NCBI GenBank assembly: GCA_023413015.1
Contig: JAEZQR010000002.1
Coordinates: 1-17,816 of the forward strand
Direction of reading: 5' to 3'
DNA length: 17,816 bases
DNA from: Pseudomonadota bacterium
GTDB taxonomy: Bacteria > Pseudomonadota > Alphaproteobacteria > Sphingomonadales > Sphingomonadaceae
Shown here: piece by piece, positions 6,502 to 14,150 of the stretch
Layout of the letters: every line of letters begins with the position of its first letter
How positions within the stretch are numbered: position 1 is the first letter of the stretch
Made by a program: the position numbers and the translations under genes
Notes under the pieces: generated by a model
Seen by the model: the letters and a program-made list of their open reading frames with translations, nothing else
Told to the model about the DNA's origin: nothing
Databases searched by the model: none

Positions 6502-7629
6502 CTACTCGGTCAGCTCGTCCCAGGCGTTCTTGAGCTTGGCGAAGAAGCCGGTCGACTTGGGGCAGTTCTTGCCTTCGTGGGCGCATTCGATGGTGCGGAA
6601 CTCTTCGAGGAGTTCGCGCTGGCGTTCGGTTAGCTGGACCGGCGTCTCGACCTCGATCTGGACGATGAGATCGCCATGGCCGCTGCTGTTCAAGGCCGGC
6701 ATGCCCTTGCCGCGCAGGCGGAACTGGCGGCCCGACTGCGTACCCGCGGGAATCTTCACCGTGCAGCCCTTGCCGTCGAGGCAGGGGACCGGAATCTCTC
6801 CGCCCAGTGCGGCGGTGGTGATCGAGATCGGCGCGTGGGCGAACAGCGTCGTGCCCTCGCGCTTGAAGATGGCGTGCGGACGCAGATGCACGAAGATATA
6901 GAGATCGCCCGCCGGGCCGTTGCGGAAACCCGCTTCACCCTCGCCCGAGACGCGGATGCGCGTGCCGTCGTCGACGCCGGCCGGCACCTTGACCTGGAGC
7001 GTCTTGCGCCGCTCGACACGGCCGGTGCCCGAGCAGGGCTCGCATGGATCGGCGATCACTTGCCCCGCGCCGCGGCACGACGGGCAGGTGCGCTCGACGA
7101 CGAAGAAGCCCTGCTGCATTCGGACCTGACCGGCGCCGTTGCAGGTGCCGCAGGTCTGGACCTGCGCGCCCGGCTTGGCGCCGGTGCCGGCGCAGTGGTC
7201 GCAGCCGGCCGAGACGTCGAGTTCGATGTCGGCGGTCTTGCCGGCGTAGGCCTCCTCGAACGTGAGCTCGAGATCGTAGCGCAGGTCGGCGCCGCGCATC
7301 GCGGATGACCGCTGCCGCCCGCGACCTGTGAAGTCGCCGAAGAAGCTTTCGAAGATGTCGGAGAAGTCGCCGAACCCCGCGCCGGCACCGGAGCCGCCAC
7401 CGTTCTGGAAGGCGGCCTTGCCGTAGCGGTCGTAGGCGGCGCGCTTCTGCGGGTCCTTGAGGCAGTCGTAGGCCTCGTTGATCGCCTTGAACTTCGATTC
7501 GGATTCGTGGCAGCCCGGATTGCGGTCCGGATGATATTGCATCGCGAGCTTGCGATACGCGGCCTTTATGACCTTGTCGTCCGCGCCCTTCTGGACGCCC
7601 AGCAGCTCGTAATAGTCCGCGTCGATCAT
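6502..7629 (-). CDS. dnaJ: chaperone DnaJ (Hsp40)
   Basis: The 375-aa co-chaperone delivers unfolded proteins to DnaK and stimulates its ATPase. The J-domain (residues 4-70) has HPD at 33-35. A Gly/Phe-rich linker (about 74-106) includes GFGDFSDIFESFFGDF. Four zinc-binding CxxCxGxG repeats lie at C143-C146, C160-C163, C182-C185 and C196-C199. The C-terminal substrate domains follow. The length matches E. coli DnaJ (376). ATG 7629 was chosen; a GTG 27 nt upstream would add MGKRSRAGA and has no better ribosome site. It lies 82 bp after dnaK, as in the classic operon. Confidence 0.96.
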   Translation of the reverse strand: MIDADYYELLGVQKGADDKVIKAAYRKLAMQYHPDRNPGCHESESKFKAINEAYDCLKDPQKRAAYDRYGKAAFQNGGGSGAGAGFGDFSDIFESFFGDFTGRGRQRSSAMRGADLRYDLELTFEEAYAGKTADIELDVSAGCDHCAGTGAKPGAQVQTCGTCNGAGQVRMQQGFFVVERTCPSCRGAGQVIADPCEPCSGTGRVERRKTLQVKVPAGVDDGTRIRVSGEGEAGFRNGPAGDLYIFVHLRPHAIFKREGTTLFAHAPISITTAALGGEIPVPCLDGKGCTVKIPAGTQSGRQFRLRGKGMPALNSSGHGDLIVQIEVETPVQLTERQRELLEEFRTIECAHEGKNCPKSTGFFAKLKNAWDELTE

Positions 7630-7711
7630 TGCGCCCGCCCGACTCCGCTTACCCACAATGAGAAGCGCGACCCCCGTCCAAACTTAACGAAGGTCGCGCA
7701 CATCGACATGC

Positions 7712-9628
<1,917 letters not shown>

Positions 9629-9663
9629 GTTTTCCTCTTCTAACCTTCGAATCGTTTCAACGA

Positions 9664-9701
9664 CTTCTGCGACCGACGCGCCTTGCAGAAGCACGCGTCG
9701 G
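9664..9701 (-). promoter_or_regulatory. two interleaved inverted repeats in the dnaK leader
   Basis: In the mRNA sense, CCGACGCG (9701-9694) can pair with CGCGTCGG (9680-9673), an 8-bp stem. CTTCTGC (9691-9685) can pair with GCAGAAG (9670-9664), a 7-bp stem. Both are perfect. The arms alternate, so the stems either exclude each other or form a pseudoknot; the 2-nt linkers make a full pseudoknot tight. The element ends about 36 nt before the dnaK ATG. A regulatory switch or RNA thermometer role is inferred, not shown. Confidence 0.5.
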
Positions 9702-9715
9702 ACGCGGCTGCCGGG

Positions 9716-9744
9716 CATGTAAGAAAGCGGCACTGGCGTCGCAA
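9716..9744 (-). promoter_or_regulatory. promoter of dnaK-dnaJ
   Basis: On the minus strand TTGCGA (9744-9739) and TACATG (9721-9716) are 17 bp apart. Read with flanks, CCTTGCGAC and CTTACATG also resemble the alphaproteobacterial RpoH (sigma32) pattern, CTTG near -35. Transcription would start near 9709, giving a leader of about 80 nt that contains the interleaved repeats. Confidence 0.5.
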
Positions 9745-9852
9745 GGGCAGGTCGTCGCGCGGGCGATACTTTCGTTGCAGCCGCGCCACAGGCGGCAGGG
9801 TGCCGCATCGGATGGACGCGGGCAGGCCAAAGCGTCAAACGGAACGCAAGAC

Positions 9853-10353
9853 ATGCAGGGGATGCGCGTGACCAAGGGCCGGAACATAGGTGCGATCGCA
9901 GTGGCCCTCGCCGTGCTGCTGCTCGGCGTTGCGCTGGTCGCCGGACAGCTGGCGAAGTCGGCCCCCGTGCAGCTCCTGGTGGGCGATGCGGTCGTGCGGT
10001 TGGCACCAGTACCGGGCCGGCCGGCGGCGGGCTATTTCGTCGTGAACGGCGGCGCGCAGGCGGACCGTCTGCTGTCGGTCGCGAGCCCGATGGCGCGCAT
10101 CGAGATGCACGAGACGATGATGGCGAACGGCGCGATGCGCATGACGCCGATGAAGTCGGTCGCCATTCCGGCCGGCGCGCGCGTGGCGTTTGAATCGGGC
10201 GGCCGGCATCTGATGATCTTCGGACTGCCCGCCGACGTGAAGCCGGGTTCGAAGCTGACGCTGACCTTCACGTTCGAGAAGGCCGGCGCGGTGCCCGTCG
10301 AGGCAGTCGTGCGTTCGGCTGCCGATGCGGATGGCTCTCACGCACACCATTGA
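9853..10353 (+). CDS. PCuAC-family copper chaperone
   Basis: This 166-aa periplasmic, membrane-anchored protein binds Cu(I) and usually delivers it to the CuA or CuB site of cytochrome oxidase. Residues 11-33 form a signal anchor. The family motif H(M)X10MX21HXM is exact: H86, M97, H119 and M121. A Met-rich stretch (EMHETMMANGAMRMTPM) surrounds it, and the tail SHAHH could add metal ligands. The start is ATG 9853, with GGA 9 nt before it; ATG 9862 is a close alternative. The gene is divergent from dnaK. The downstream HEXXH gene overlaps its end by 29 nt, so the two are likely cotranscribed. No SCO or oxidase gene is in view. Confidence 0.9.
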   Translation: MQGMRVTKGRNIGAIAVALAVLLLGVALVAGQLAKSAPVQLLVGDAVVRLAPVPGRPAAGYFVVNGGAQADRLLSVASPMARIEMHETMMANGAMRMTPMKSVAIPAGARVAFESGGRHLMIFGLPADVKPGSKLTLTFTFEKAGAVPVEAVVRSAADADGSHAHH

Positions 10354-10828
10354 GGCGCGCCCGCCGACCGCGGGCGAGCTGGACATCATCGAGTCGGTGT
10401 TCGGGCCGGCGCTCGATCCGAGCCGGTTGACGTTCCGGCGCGGCAAATGGTGGTTCCTGCAGCCGGCCTGGATCGTGATGGCCCCCGACGGGCACGTCTG
10501 GTTCCATCCGAACAACAGCGCTTGGCGTGCCGATTACGCGGCCGCGCATCTGCCGCTTCGCGCACTTGTCGTCCACGAGCTGGTGCACGTCTGGCAGCAT
10601 CAGCGCGGGATCAACCTGGTGCGGGCGCGCAAGCCGTTCACGCCGTACCGCTACCTGCCGCTCCAGCCGGGCCGGCGCTTCGCCGATTACGGCATCGAGC
10701 AGCAGGCCGAGATCGTCCGCCATGCCTATGTGCTGCGCGAAGGCGGGCGGGTGCCGAATGCCCCACCGCTGGAGGTCTATGCCGAGCTGATCCCGTTCGG
10801 CCGCTGGGAGCGGCCGTCGATCGTCTGA
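10325..10828 (+). CDS. HEXXH putative metalloprotease-like protein ('vgr-related' type)
   Basis: This 167-aa protein has a zinc-binding HELVH at 84-88 within LRALVVHELVHVWQHQRG. Its third ligand may be a Glu in GIEQQAEIVRHAY (E125 or E129). No signal peptide is present, so it is probably cytoplasmic. Similar proteins in sphingomonads are, from memory, annotated as 'vgr related protein', an uninformative label; no type VI secretion genes are near. Trp and His residues are frequent (KWWFLQPAW, HVWFHP). The start is ATG 10325 or ATG 10331, both inside the PCuAC gene and without a clear ribosome site, which suggests translational coupling. Protease activity is inferred from the motif only. Confidence 0.72.
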   Translation: MRMALTHTIEARPPTAGELDIIESVFGPALDPSRLTFRRGKWWFLQPAWIVMAPDGHVWFHPNNSAWRADYAAAHLPLRALVVHELVHVWQHQRGINLVRARKPFTPYRYLPLQPGRRFADYGIEQQAEIVRHAYVLREGGRVPNAPPLEVYAELIPFGRWERPSIV

Positions 10829-10831
10829 GGA

Positions 10832-11131
10832 CTAGAAATCCGCGCTCGGGTCGAGAAGATCCTGCGTCTCCGGGTGGCGGCGCATGTAGCCGGCAACGAA
10901 GGAGCAGCGCGGCACGACCTTGAGCCCACGTTCGCGCGCGGCCGCCAGCGCGGCGCGGACGAGCGCCGAGCCGACCCCACGCCCCTCGAGCGCCTGCGGC
11001 ACGACCGTATGCGTGAAGGTGATGCGGCCGTCCGCGAGCCGATACTCGGCGACGGCCGTCACGCCGTCGATCACGGCTTCGAAGCGGCTCTCCGCCGGAT
11101 TGTCGTGCACGTCGATCATGGGGGTGCTCAT
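10832..11131 (-). CDS. small GNAT-like N-acetyltransferase (CG-type)
   Basis: This 99-aa protein matches the short GCN5-related family typified by YjdJ. ITFTHTVVPQALEGRGVGSALV (residues 37-58) has the acetyl-CoA pyrophosphate loop, and RCSFVAGYMRRHPETQDLL (75-93) has the conserved Cys (C76) and HPE. ATG 11131 has GGAGAAAGG 8 nt upstream. The longer frame upstream is not coding-like. The substrate is unknown. The stop lies 3 bp from the convergent HEXXH gene. Confidence 0.85.
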   Translation of the reverse strand: MSTPMIDVHDNPAESRFEAVIDGVTAVAEYRLADGRITFTHTVVPQALEGRGVGSALVRAALAAARERGLKVVPRCSFVAGYMRRHPETQDLLDPSADF

Positions 11132-11178
11132 GGGCGGTGCCTTTCTCCAATGGGTTTCAGGCCCCGTGTCACAGGTGC

Positions 11179-11203
11179 GGAACCCGTCACGCGTCCGTGC
11201 GCT
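11179..11203 (+). promoter_or_regulatory. possible EcfG (general stress) promoter
   Basis: GGAAC (11179-11183) is followed after 16 bp by CGCT (11200-11203). The alphaproteobacterial EcfG consensus is GGAAC-N16/17-CGTT, so the -10 has one mismatch. Transcription would start about 20 nt before ATG 11231. The target, a small hydrophilic protein, would suit stress control. The evidence is thin. Confidence 0.28.
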
Positions 11204-11230
11204 GGTGGCGCGATGACGAGGAGCGTAGCG

Positions 11231-11416
11231 ATGAGCGACGAGGCGAACAAGAAACCGTCCGATGAACGCAAGCGGGAGGACCGCCTGGGCGACATGAGCG
11301 GCGATCCGCAACGCGGCGGCCGGTTGCCACAGCCGGAAGCCGAAGCCGGCAATAAGCCGCGCCCGGCCGACGAAAGCGCGAGATCGGGCATCCCGAGCCG
11401 CAGCTTCGATCTTTGA
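11231..11416 (+). CDS. small disordered hydrophilic protein
   Basis: This 61-aa protein is rich in Glu, Asp, Lys, Arg, Pro and Gly, has almost no hydrophobic core and no Cys (DEANKKPSDERKREDRLGD at the start). It should be intrinsically disordered, like short stress-related proteins. ATG 11231 has GAGGAG (11218-11223) 7 nt before it; ATG 11213 in the same frame is less likely. The dodecin gene follows 22 bp later on the same strand, so they may be cotranscribed. The function is not recognised. Confidence 0.65.
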   Translation: MSDEANKKPSDERKREDRLGDMSGDPQRGGRLPQPEAEAGNKPRPADESARSGIPSRSFDL

Positions 11417-11438
11417 ACAATCAGGAGGCTCGTCTGCC

Positions 11439-11738
11439 GTGTCCCATCATGTCTACAAGCTGATCGAGATCGTTGGTTCGTCCGAGCAGGGAATCGATGA
11501 TGCGATACGCACCGCGATCGCGCGGGCGAGCTCGACGATCCGCAACATACGCTGGTTCAAGGTCCTGGAGACGCGTGGCCACGTCGAGAACGGTGTCGTG
11601 AAGCATTTCCAGGTAACGCTGCAGATCGGCTTCACGCTCGAAGAAGGCAGCGGGAACTCGACCGAAGCCGACGTGGCGCAGATGCGCGTGGGATCGATCG
11701 CCGAGCCGGGCACCGAGCCACTATACGAGGGGCCATAG
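11439..11738 (+). CDS. dodecin-family flavin-binding protein with C-terminal extension
   Basis: Residues 5-69 match dodecin: VYKLIEIVGSSEQG, then RASSTIRNIRWFKVLE, then VKHFQVTLQIGFTLE. Dodecins form hollow 12-mers that store flavin or CoA. The flavin-stacking Trp and binding Gln seem kept as W39 and Q58; their 19-residue spacing equals that of the halophilic archaeal W36 and Q55. The protein has 99 residues against the usual 65-75, with a 30-residue acidic tail (ADVAQMRVGSIAEPGTEP). The start is GTG 11439, with AGGAGG (11423-11428) 10 nt upstream. The gene follows the 61-aa protein gene and ends about 110 bp before a strong terminator. Confidence 0.88.
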   Translation: MSHHVYKLIEIVGSSEQGIDDAIRTAIARASSTIRNIRWFKVLETRGHVENGVVKHFQVTLQIGFTLEEGSGNSTEADVAQMRVGSIAEPGTEPLYEGP

Positions 11739-11800
11739 CCGGTCCCCGCCGATCCATCTTGACGTCTACCCCAAACGGGGGAGGCAGCCGGCCCCCCAAC

Positions 11801-11816
11801 CGAATACACGTATTCG
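11801..11816. repeat. 16-bp near-palindrome
   Basis: CGAATAC (11801-11807) and GTATTCG (11810-11816) are perfect 7-bp arms around AC. It is AT-richer than its surroundings. It could be a regulator site or an RNA hairpin of the dodecin 3' region. Confidence 0.45.
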
Positions 11817-11850
11817 TGAAGGGTTTTCCCCCTTCTTTGCGACCCGAACT

Positions 11851-11880
11851 GCCCGCCGGTTTGCGCCGGCGGGCATTTTT
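11851..11880 (+). terminator. strong Rho-independent terminator
   Basis: GCCCGCCGG (11851-11859) pairs with CCGGCGGGC (11866-11874) around a TTTGCG loop. ATTTTT follows at once. The orientation serves the plus strand, ending transcription from the dodecin gene before the convergent lrgB gene. Confidence 0.9.
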
Positions 11881-11909
11881 ATATGTTTGGAAGGCGACGA
11901 ACGCCGAAC

Positions 11910-12602
11910 TCAGAACAGCCGCGGCCACAACAATGGCAGCAGAAGCGAGGTGGCGAGCCCAGCCAGCACCATCGCGATGCCACTGAACGCCGCCGCCTTG
12001 GCGCTGCGCCGAGCCAGCGCATCGGTGCCGACGATATGCGCCGCCTGGCCGAGGGAAACGCCCAGCGTTTCGGGATCGTCGAGGCGCAACAGCCGCAGCA
12101 GCGGCGGTAGCAGGATCGCGCCGATGATGCCGGTGACGATCACCAGGCCCGCGGCGAGTTCGGGCGAGCCGCCGAGCCGCTCCATCAGCGCGATGGCGAA
12201 CGGGCTGGTCACCGATTTGGGCGCCAGCGCCGTGACGAGCGAGACATCCAGGTGGAGAAGACGCGCGAGCCCGACGCCGCTGGTGATCCCGGTCAGCGAG
12301 CCGATGGTGATCGCGACGAGGAGCGGCAGCGCGGTCCGGCGAATCGCGGCGCGGCTCTCCCAGATGCGCAGGCCCAGCGCGACGATGGCCGGCCCCAGCA
12401 GCCAGCGCAGCGGATAGGTGAGGTCTGCGAACAGCGGGAGCGATAGGCCGGAGAACCACAGCCCCAGGCCGACGAGCGCCGCGGCAAAGAGGATCGGGTT
12501 CAGAAGCGGGTGGTGGCGCGCCTTCGCCGCCAGCCGCCGCGCGAGCAGGAAGGCCGCGATCACGGCGAAACAGATGCAGGCCGACGCGAACAGCCAGATC
12601 AT
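11910..12602 (-). CDS. LrgB/CidB-family membrane protein
   Basis: This 230-aa protein with about six or seven membrane segments matches LrgB: LNPILFAAALVG near the N-terminus, ALAPKSVTSPFAIALMERLGG in the middle and SLGQAAHIVGTDA near the end. These are the family hallmarks (PKSVT, HxxGT). LrgB partners with LrgA/CidA in holin-like control of lysis, or in export of small acids such as glycolate and pyruvate (known for plant and Bacillus relatives). ATG 12602 overlaps the stop of the upstream gene by 4 nt (ATGA). The longer open frame upstream is the shadow of that gene. Confidence 0.92.
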   Translation of the reverse strand: MIWLFASACICFAVIAAFLLARRLAAKARHHPLLNPILFAAALVGLGLWFSGLSLPLFADLTYPLRWLLGPAIVALGLRIWESRAAIRRTALPLLVAITIGSLTGITSGVGLARLLHLDVSLVTALAPKSVTSPFAIALMERLGGSPELAAGLVIVTGIIGAILLPPLLRLLRLDDPETLGVSLGQAAHIVGTDALARRSAKAAAFSGIAMVLAGLATSLLLPLLWPRLF

Positions 12603-12970
12603 CGCCGCAGTCCCGCATAGATGAGCGCGGTGGTGAGACCGGTCACGAGCGTGCTGACGACGAGCACCACCGCGAGCGCGGGGGCAGCTTCCGCGAGGAA
12701 GGGACCGAAGGCGGCGAGACCGACGGCCGCGGGCACGATCAGTCCGCCCAGCAGGCGCAGGAAGGTGCGGGCCGCCGGTGCGGTGGTGGCTTCCGCTCCG
12801 GGCACCAGCGCCAGCAGCAGGAGGTACAGCCCGAGGCCGATCACCGGTCCCGGGACCGGCAGGCCGAGCAGATGTGTGATGTGGTCGCCAGCGACCGACA
12901 GGGTCACCAGCACAAGGAAGCCGGCCGCATGAACGGCCCATCCCGTCAGTTTCGTCCGCTTATCGCCCAC
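12599..12970 (-). CDS. CidA/LrgA-family holin-like membrane protein
   Basis: This protein of about 123 aa has four hydrophobic segments and the family motif LLGLPVPGPVIGLGLYLLLL. The start is uncertain. GTG 12970 gives the normal short N-terminus before the first membrane segment, though no clear ribosome site precedes it. Upstream starts would overlap the divergent YciI-like gene. It is the first gene of a coupled pair with lrgB. A LytR/LysR regulator, common near such pairs elsewhere, is not present. Confidence 0.85.
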   Translation of the reverse strand: MGDKRTKLTGWAVHAAGFLVLVTLSVAGDHITHLLGLPVPGPVIGLGLYLLLLALVPGAEATTAPAARTFLRLLGGLIVPAAVGLAAFGPFLAEAAPALAVVLVVSTLVTGLTTALIYAGLRR

Positions 12971-12987
12971 CGGCCACAGGCTATAGA
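12960..12987 (+). promoter_or_regulatory. weak promoter candidate for the YciI-like gene
   Basis: TTATCG (12960-12965) and TATAGA (12982-12987) are 16 bp apart, placing a start about 25 nt before ATG 13019. The overlapping CTATAG is the only AT-rich patch between the two divergent starts, and could serve the cidA-like gene on the other strand too. Confidence 0.28.
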
Positions 12988-13018
12988 CCGCGCTCGTTCG
13001 ACCGCCTAGCGTGGACCC

Positions 13019-13300
13019 ATGCCACTTTTTGCCATTCATTGCATCGACAAGCCCGACAGCCAGGCACTTCGCGCCGAAACGCGCCCGGCGCACCTTGAGT
13101 ATATCGAGTCCATGATCGACCAGATCGTGGTCGCGGGTCCGCTGCTCGATATGGGCGGTCAGCCGATGGGCTCGCTGCTCATCATGGACTTCCCGGAGCG
13201 CAAGGACGCGATCGAGTTCGCGGCCGCCGATCCCTATGCGCAGGTGGGTCTGTTCGCCAGCGTCGCGGTCACCGCGTGGCGGAAGGTCTATCCGGCGTGA
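13019..13300 (+). CDS. YciI-like protein
   Basis: This 93-aa protein has the ferredoxin-like YCII fold pattern: MPLFAIHCIDKP, RPAHLEYI with the conserved His (H25), AGPLLD, and late DPYAQVGLFASV. Most family members have no known function; a few act as small hydrolases or muconolactone isomerase-like enzymes. ATG 13019 has only a weak ribosome site. The stop TGA (13298-13300) overlaps GTG 13297 of the crotonase-fold gene, so the two are coupled and may share a pathway. Confidence 0.85.
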   Translation: MPLFAIHCIDKPDSQALRAETRPAHLEYIESMIDQIVVAGPLLDMGGQPMGSLLIMDFPERKDAIEFAAADPYAQVGLFASVAVTAWRKVYPA

Positions 13301-14064
13301 CGGTCCGTCAGGAGCGCCAAGGTGCGGTCCTGATCGTCACCATCGATCGCCCGGCGGCACGCAATGCCGTCGACCGTCCAACGGCGCAGGCGCTAGCCGA
13401 CGCGTTCCACGCGTTCGACCATGATGATTCGCTCTCCGTCGCGGTGCTGACCGGGGCGGGCGGCACCTTCTGCGCCGGCGCCGATCTGAAGGGGGTCGCG
13501 GAGGGGCGCGGCAACCGTACCGAACGCGACGGCGACGGACCGATGGGACCGTCCCGGATGCGGCTGTCGAAGCCGGTCATCGCCGCCGTCGAAGGCCATG
13601 CGGTCGCCGGCGGGTTGGAACTCGCGCTGTGGTGCGACCTCCGCGTCGCCGCGGCATCCGCCATATTCGGCGTGTTCTGCCGCCGCTGGGGCGTGCCGCT
13701 GATCGACGGCGGCACGGTGCGGCTCGCGCGGCTGATCGGGCAGAGCCGGGCGCTCGACATGGTGCTGACCGGCCGTCCCGTGGGCGCCGACGAAGCACTG
13801 AGCTTCGGCCTCGCCAACCGTGTCGTTGCCGACGGCGCGGCGCTGGCCGAGGCGATCCGGCTCGCCGAGCAGCTCGCCGGTTTCCCGCAGACCTGTCTGC
13901 GCAACGACCGCCGCTCGCTGCTCGAGCAATGGGGGCATGACGAGACGGCCGCCATGGCGCGCGAGTTCGAGCTGGGACTGGCGACGCTGGCGAGCGGCGA
14001 GGCGGCGGCGGGTGCCACGCGCTTCAAGGACGGGGCAGGACGCGGCGGGTCGTTCGAACGCTGA
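13297..14064 (+). CDS. enoyl-CoA hydratase/isomerase (crotonase) family protein
   Basis: This 255-aa protein has the crotonase core. The oxyanion-hole regions are FCAGADLKG (58-66) and EGHAVAGGLELAL (99-111), which bind the acyl-CoA thioester. In the active-site segment, FGVFCRRWGVPLIDGG (124-139) aligns with FGQPE..LG...GAGG of classical hydratases. The Glu that activates water (E144 in rat) falls on C128, while D138 replaces a residue in the GAGG loop. It is therefore unlikely to be a standard hydratase and may be an isomerase, hydrolase or lyase. The start is GTG 13297, overlapping the YciI-like stop, with GGAAGG upstream. CYP153 follows 86 bp later. Confidence 0.88.
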   Translation: MTVRQERQGAVLIVTIDRPAARNAVDRPTAQALADAFHAFDHDDSLSVAVLTGAGGTFCAGADLKGVAEGRGNRTERDGDGPMGPSRMRLSKPVIAAVEGHAVAGGLELALWCDLRVAAASAIFGVFCRRWGVPLIDGGTVRLARLIGQSRALDMVLTGRPVGADEALSFGLANRVVADGAALAEAIRLAEQLAGFPQTCLRNDRRSLLEQWGHDETAAMAREFELGLATLASGEAAAGATRFKDGAGRGGSFER

Positions 14065-14095
14065 GGCGTTACGGCCGGCTCCCGTATCAACCAGC

Positions 14096-14137
14096 TTTAC
14101 CTTGCTTGGGATCGGCGTAATCTGAGGGCAACTCAGA
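14096..14137 (+). promoter_or_regulatory. CYP153 upstream region: inverted repeat and weak promoter
   Basis: TCTGAG (14121-14126) and CTCAGA (14132-14137) are perfect arms around GGCAA, just before the ribosome site. TTTACC (14096-14101) and TAATCT (14118-14123), 16 bp apart, could be a promoter. If so, the repeat would lie at the start of transcription, where a repressor would act. Both calls are tentative. Confidence 0.3.
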
Positions 14138-14150
14138 AGGGGAGACGCCA

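Larger units (their letters stand above)
11739..11880 (+). ncRNA. structured 3' region or possible small RNA
   Basis: These bases hold no reading frame, but they carry consecutive hairpins. GGGGG/CCCCC arms lie at about 11777-11798. A near-palindrome follows at 11801-11816, then GAAGGG/CCCTTC at 11818-11835, then an intrinsic terminator at 11851-11880. The region may be a long 3' UTR of the dodecin gene or a separate sRNA. No promoter was found inside it, so the sRNA reading is speculative. Confidence 0.3.

Noticed and set aside
9629..10006. N-terminal extension of DnaK to 10006
   Set aside because: DnaK begins with the invariant MAKVIGIDLGTT at 9628. Upstream sequence is promoter, leader and the divergent PCuAC gene.
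11758..11986. Plus-strand open frame of 75 aa after the dodecin gene
   Set aside because: It runs through the intrinsic terminator and into antisense lrgB and has no ribosome site or coding character.
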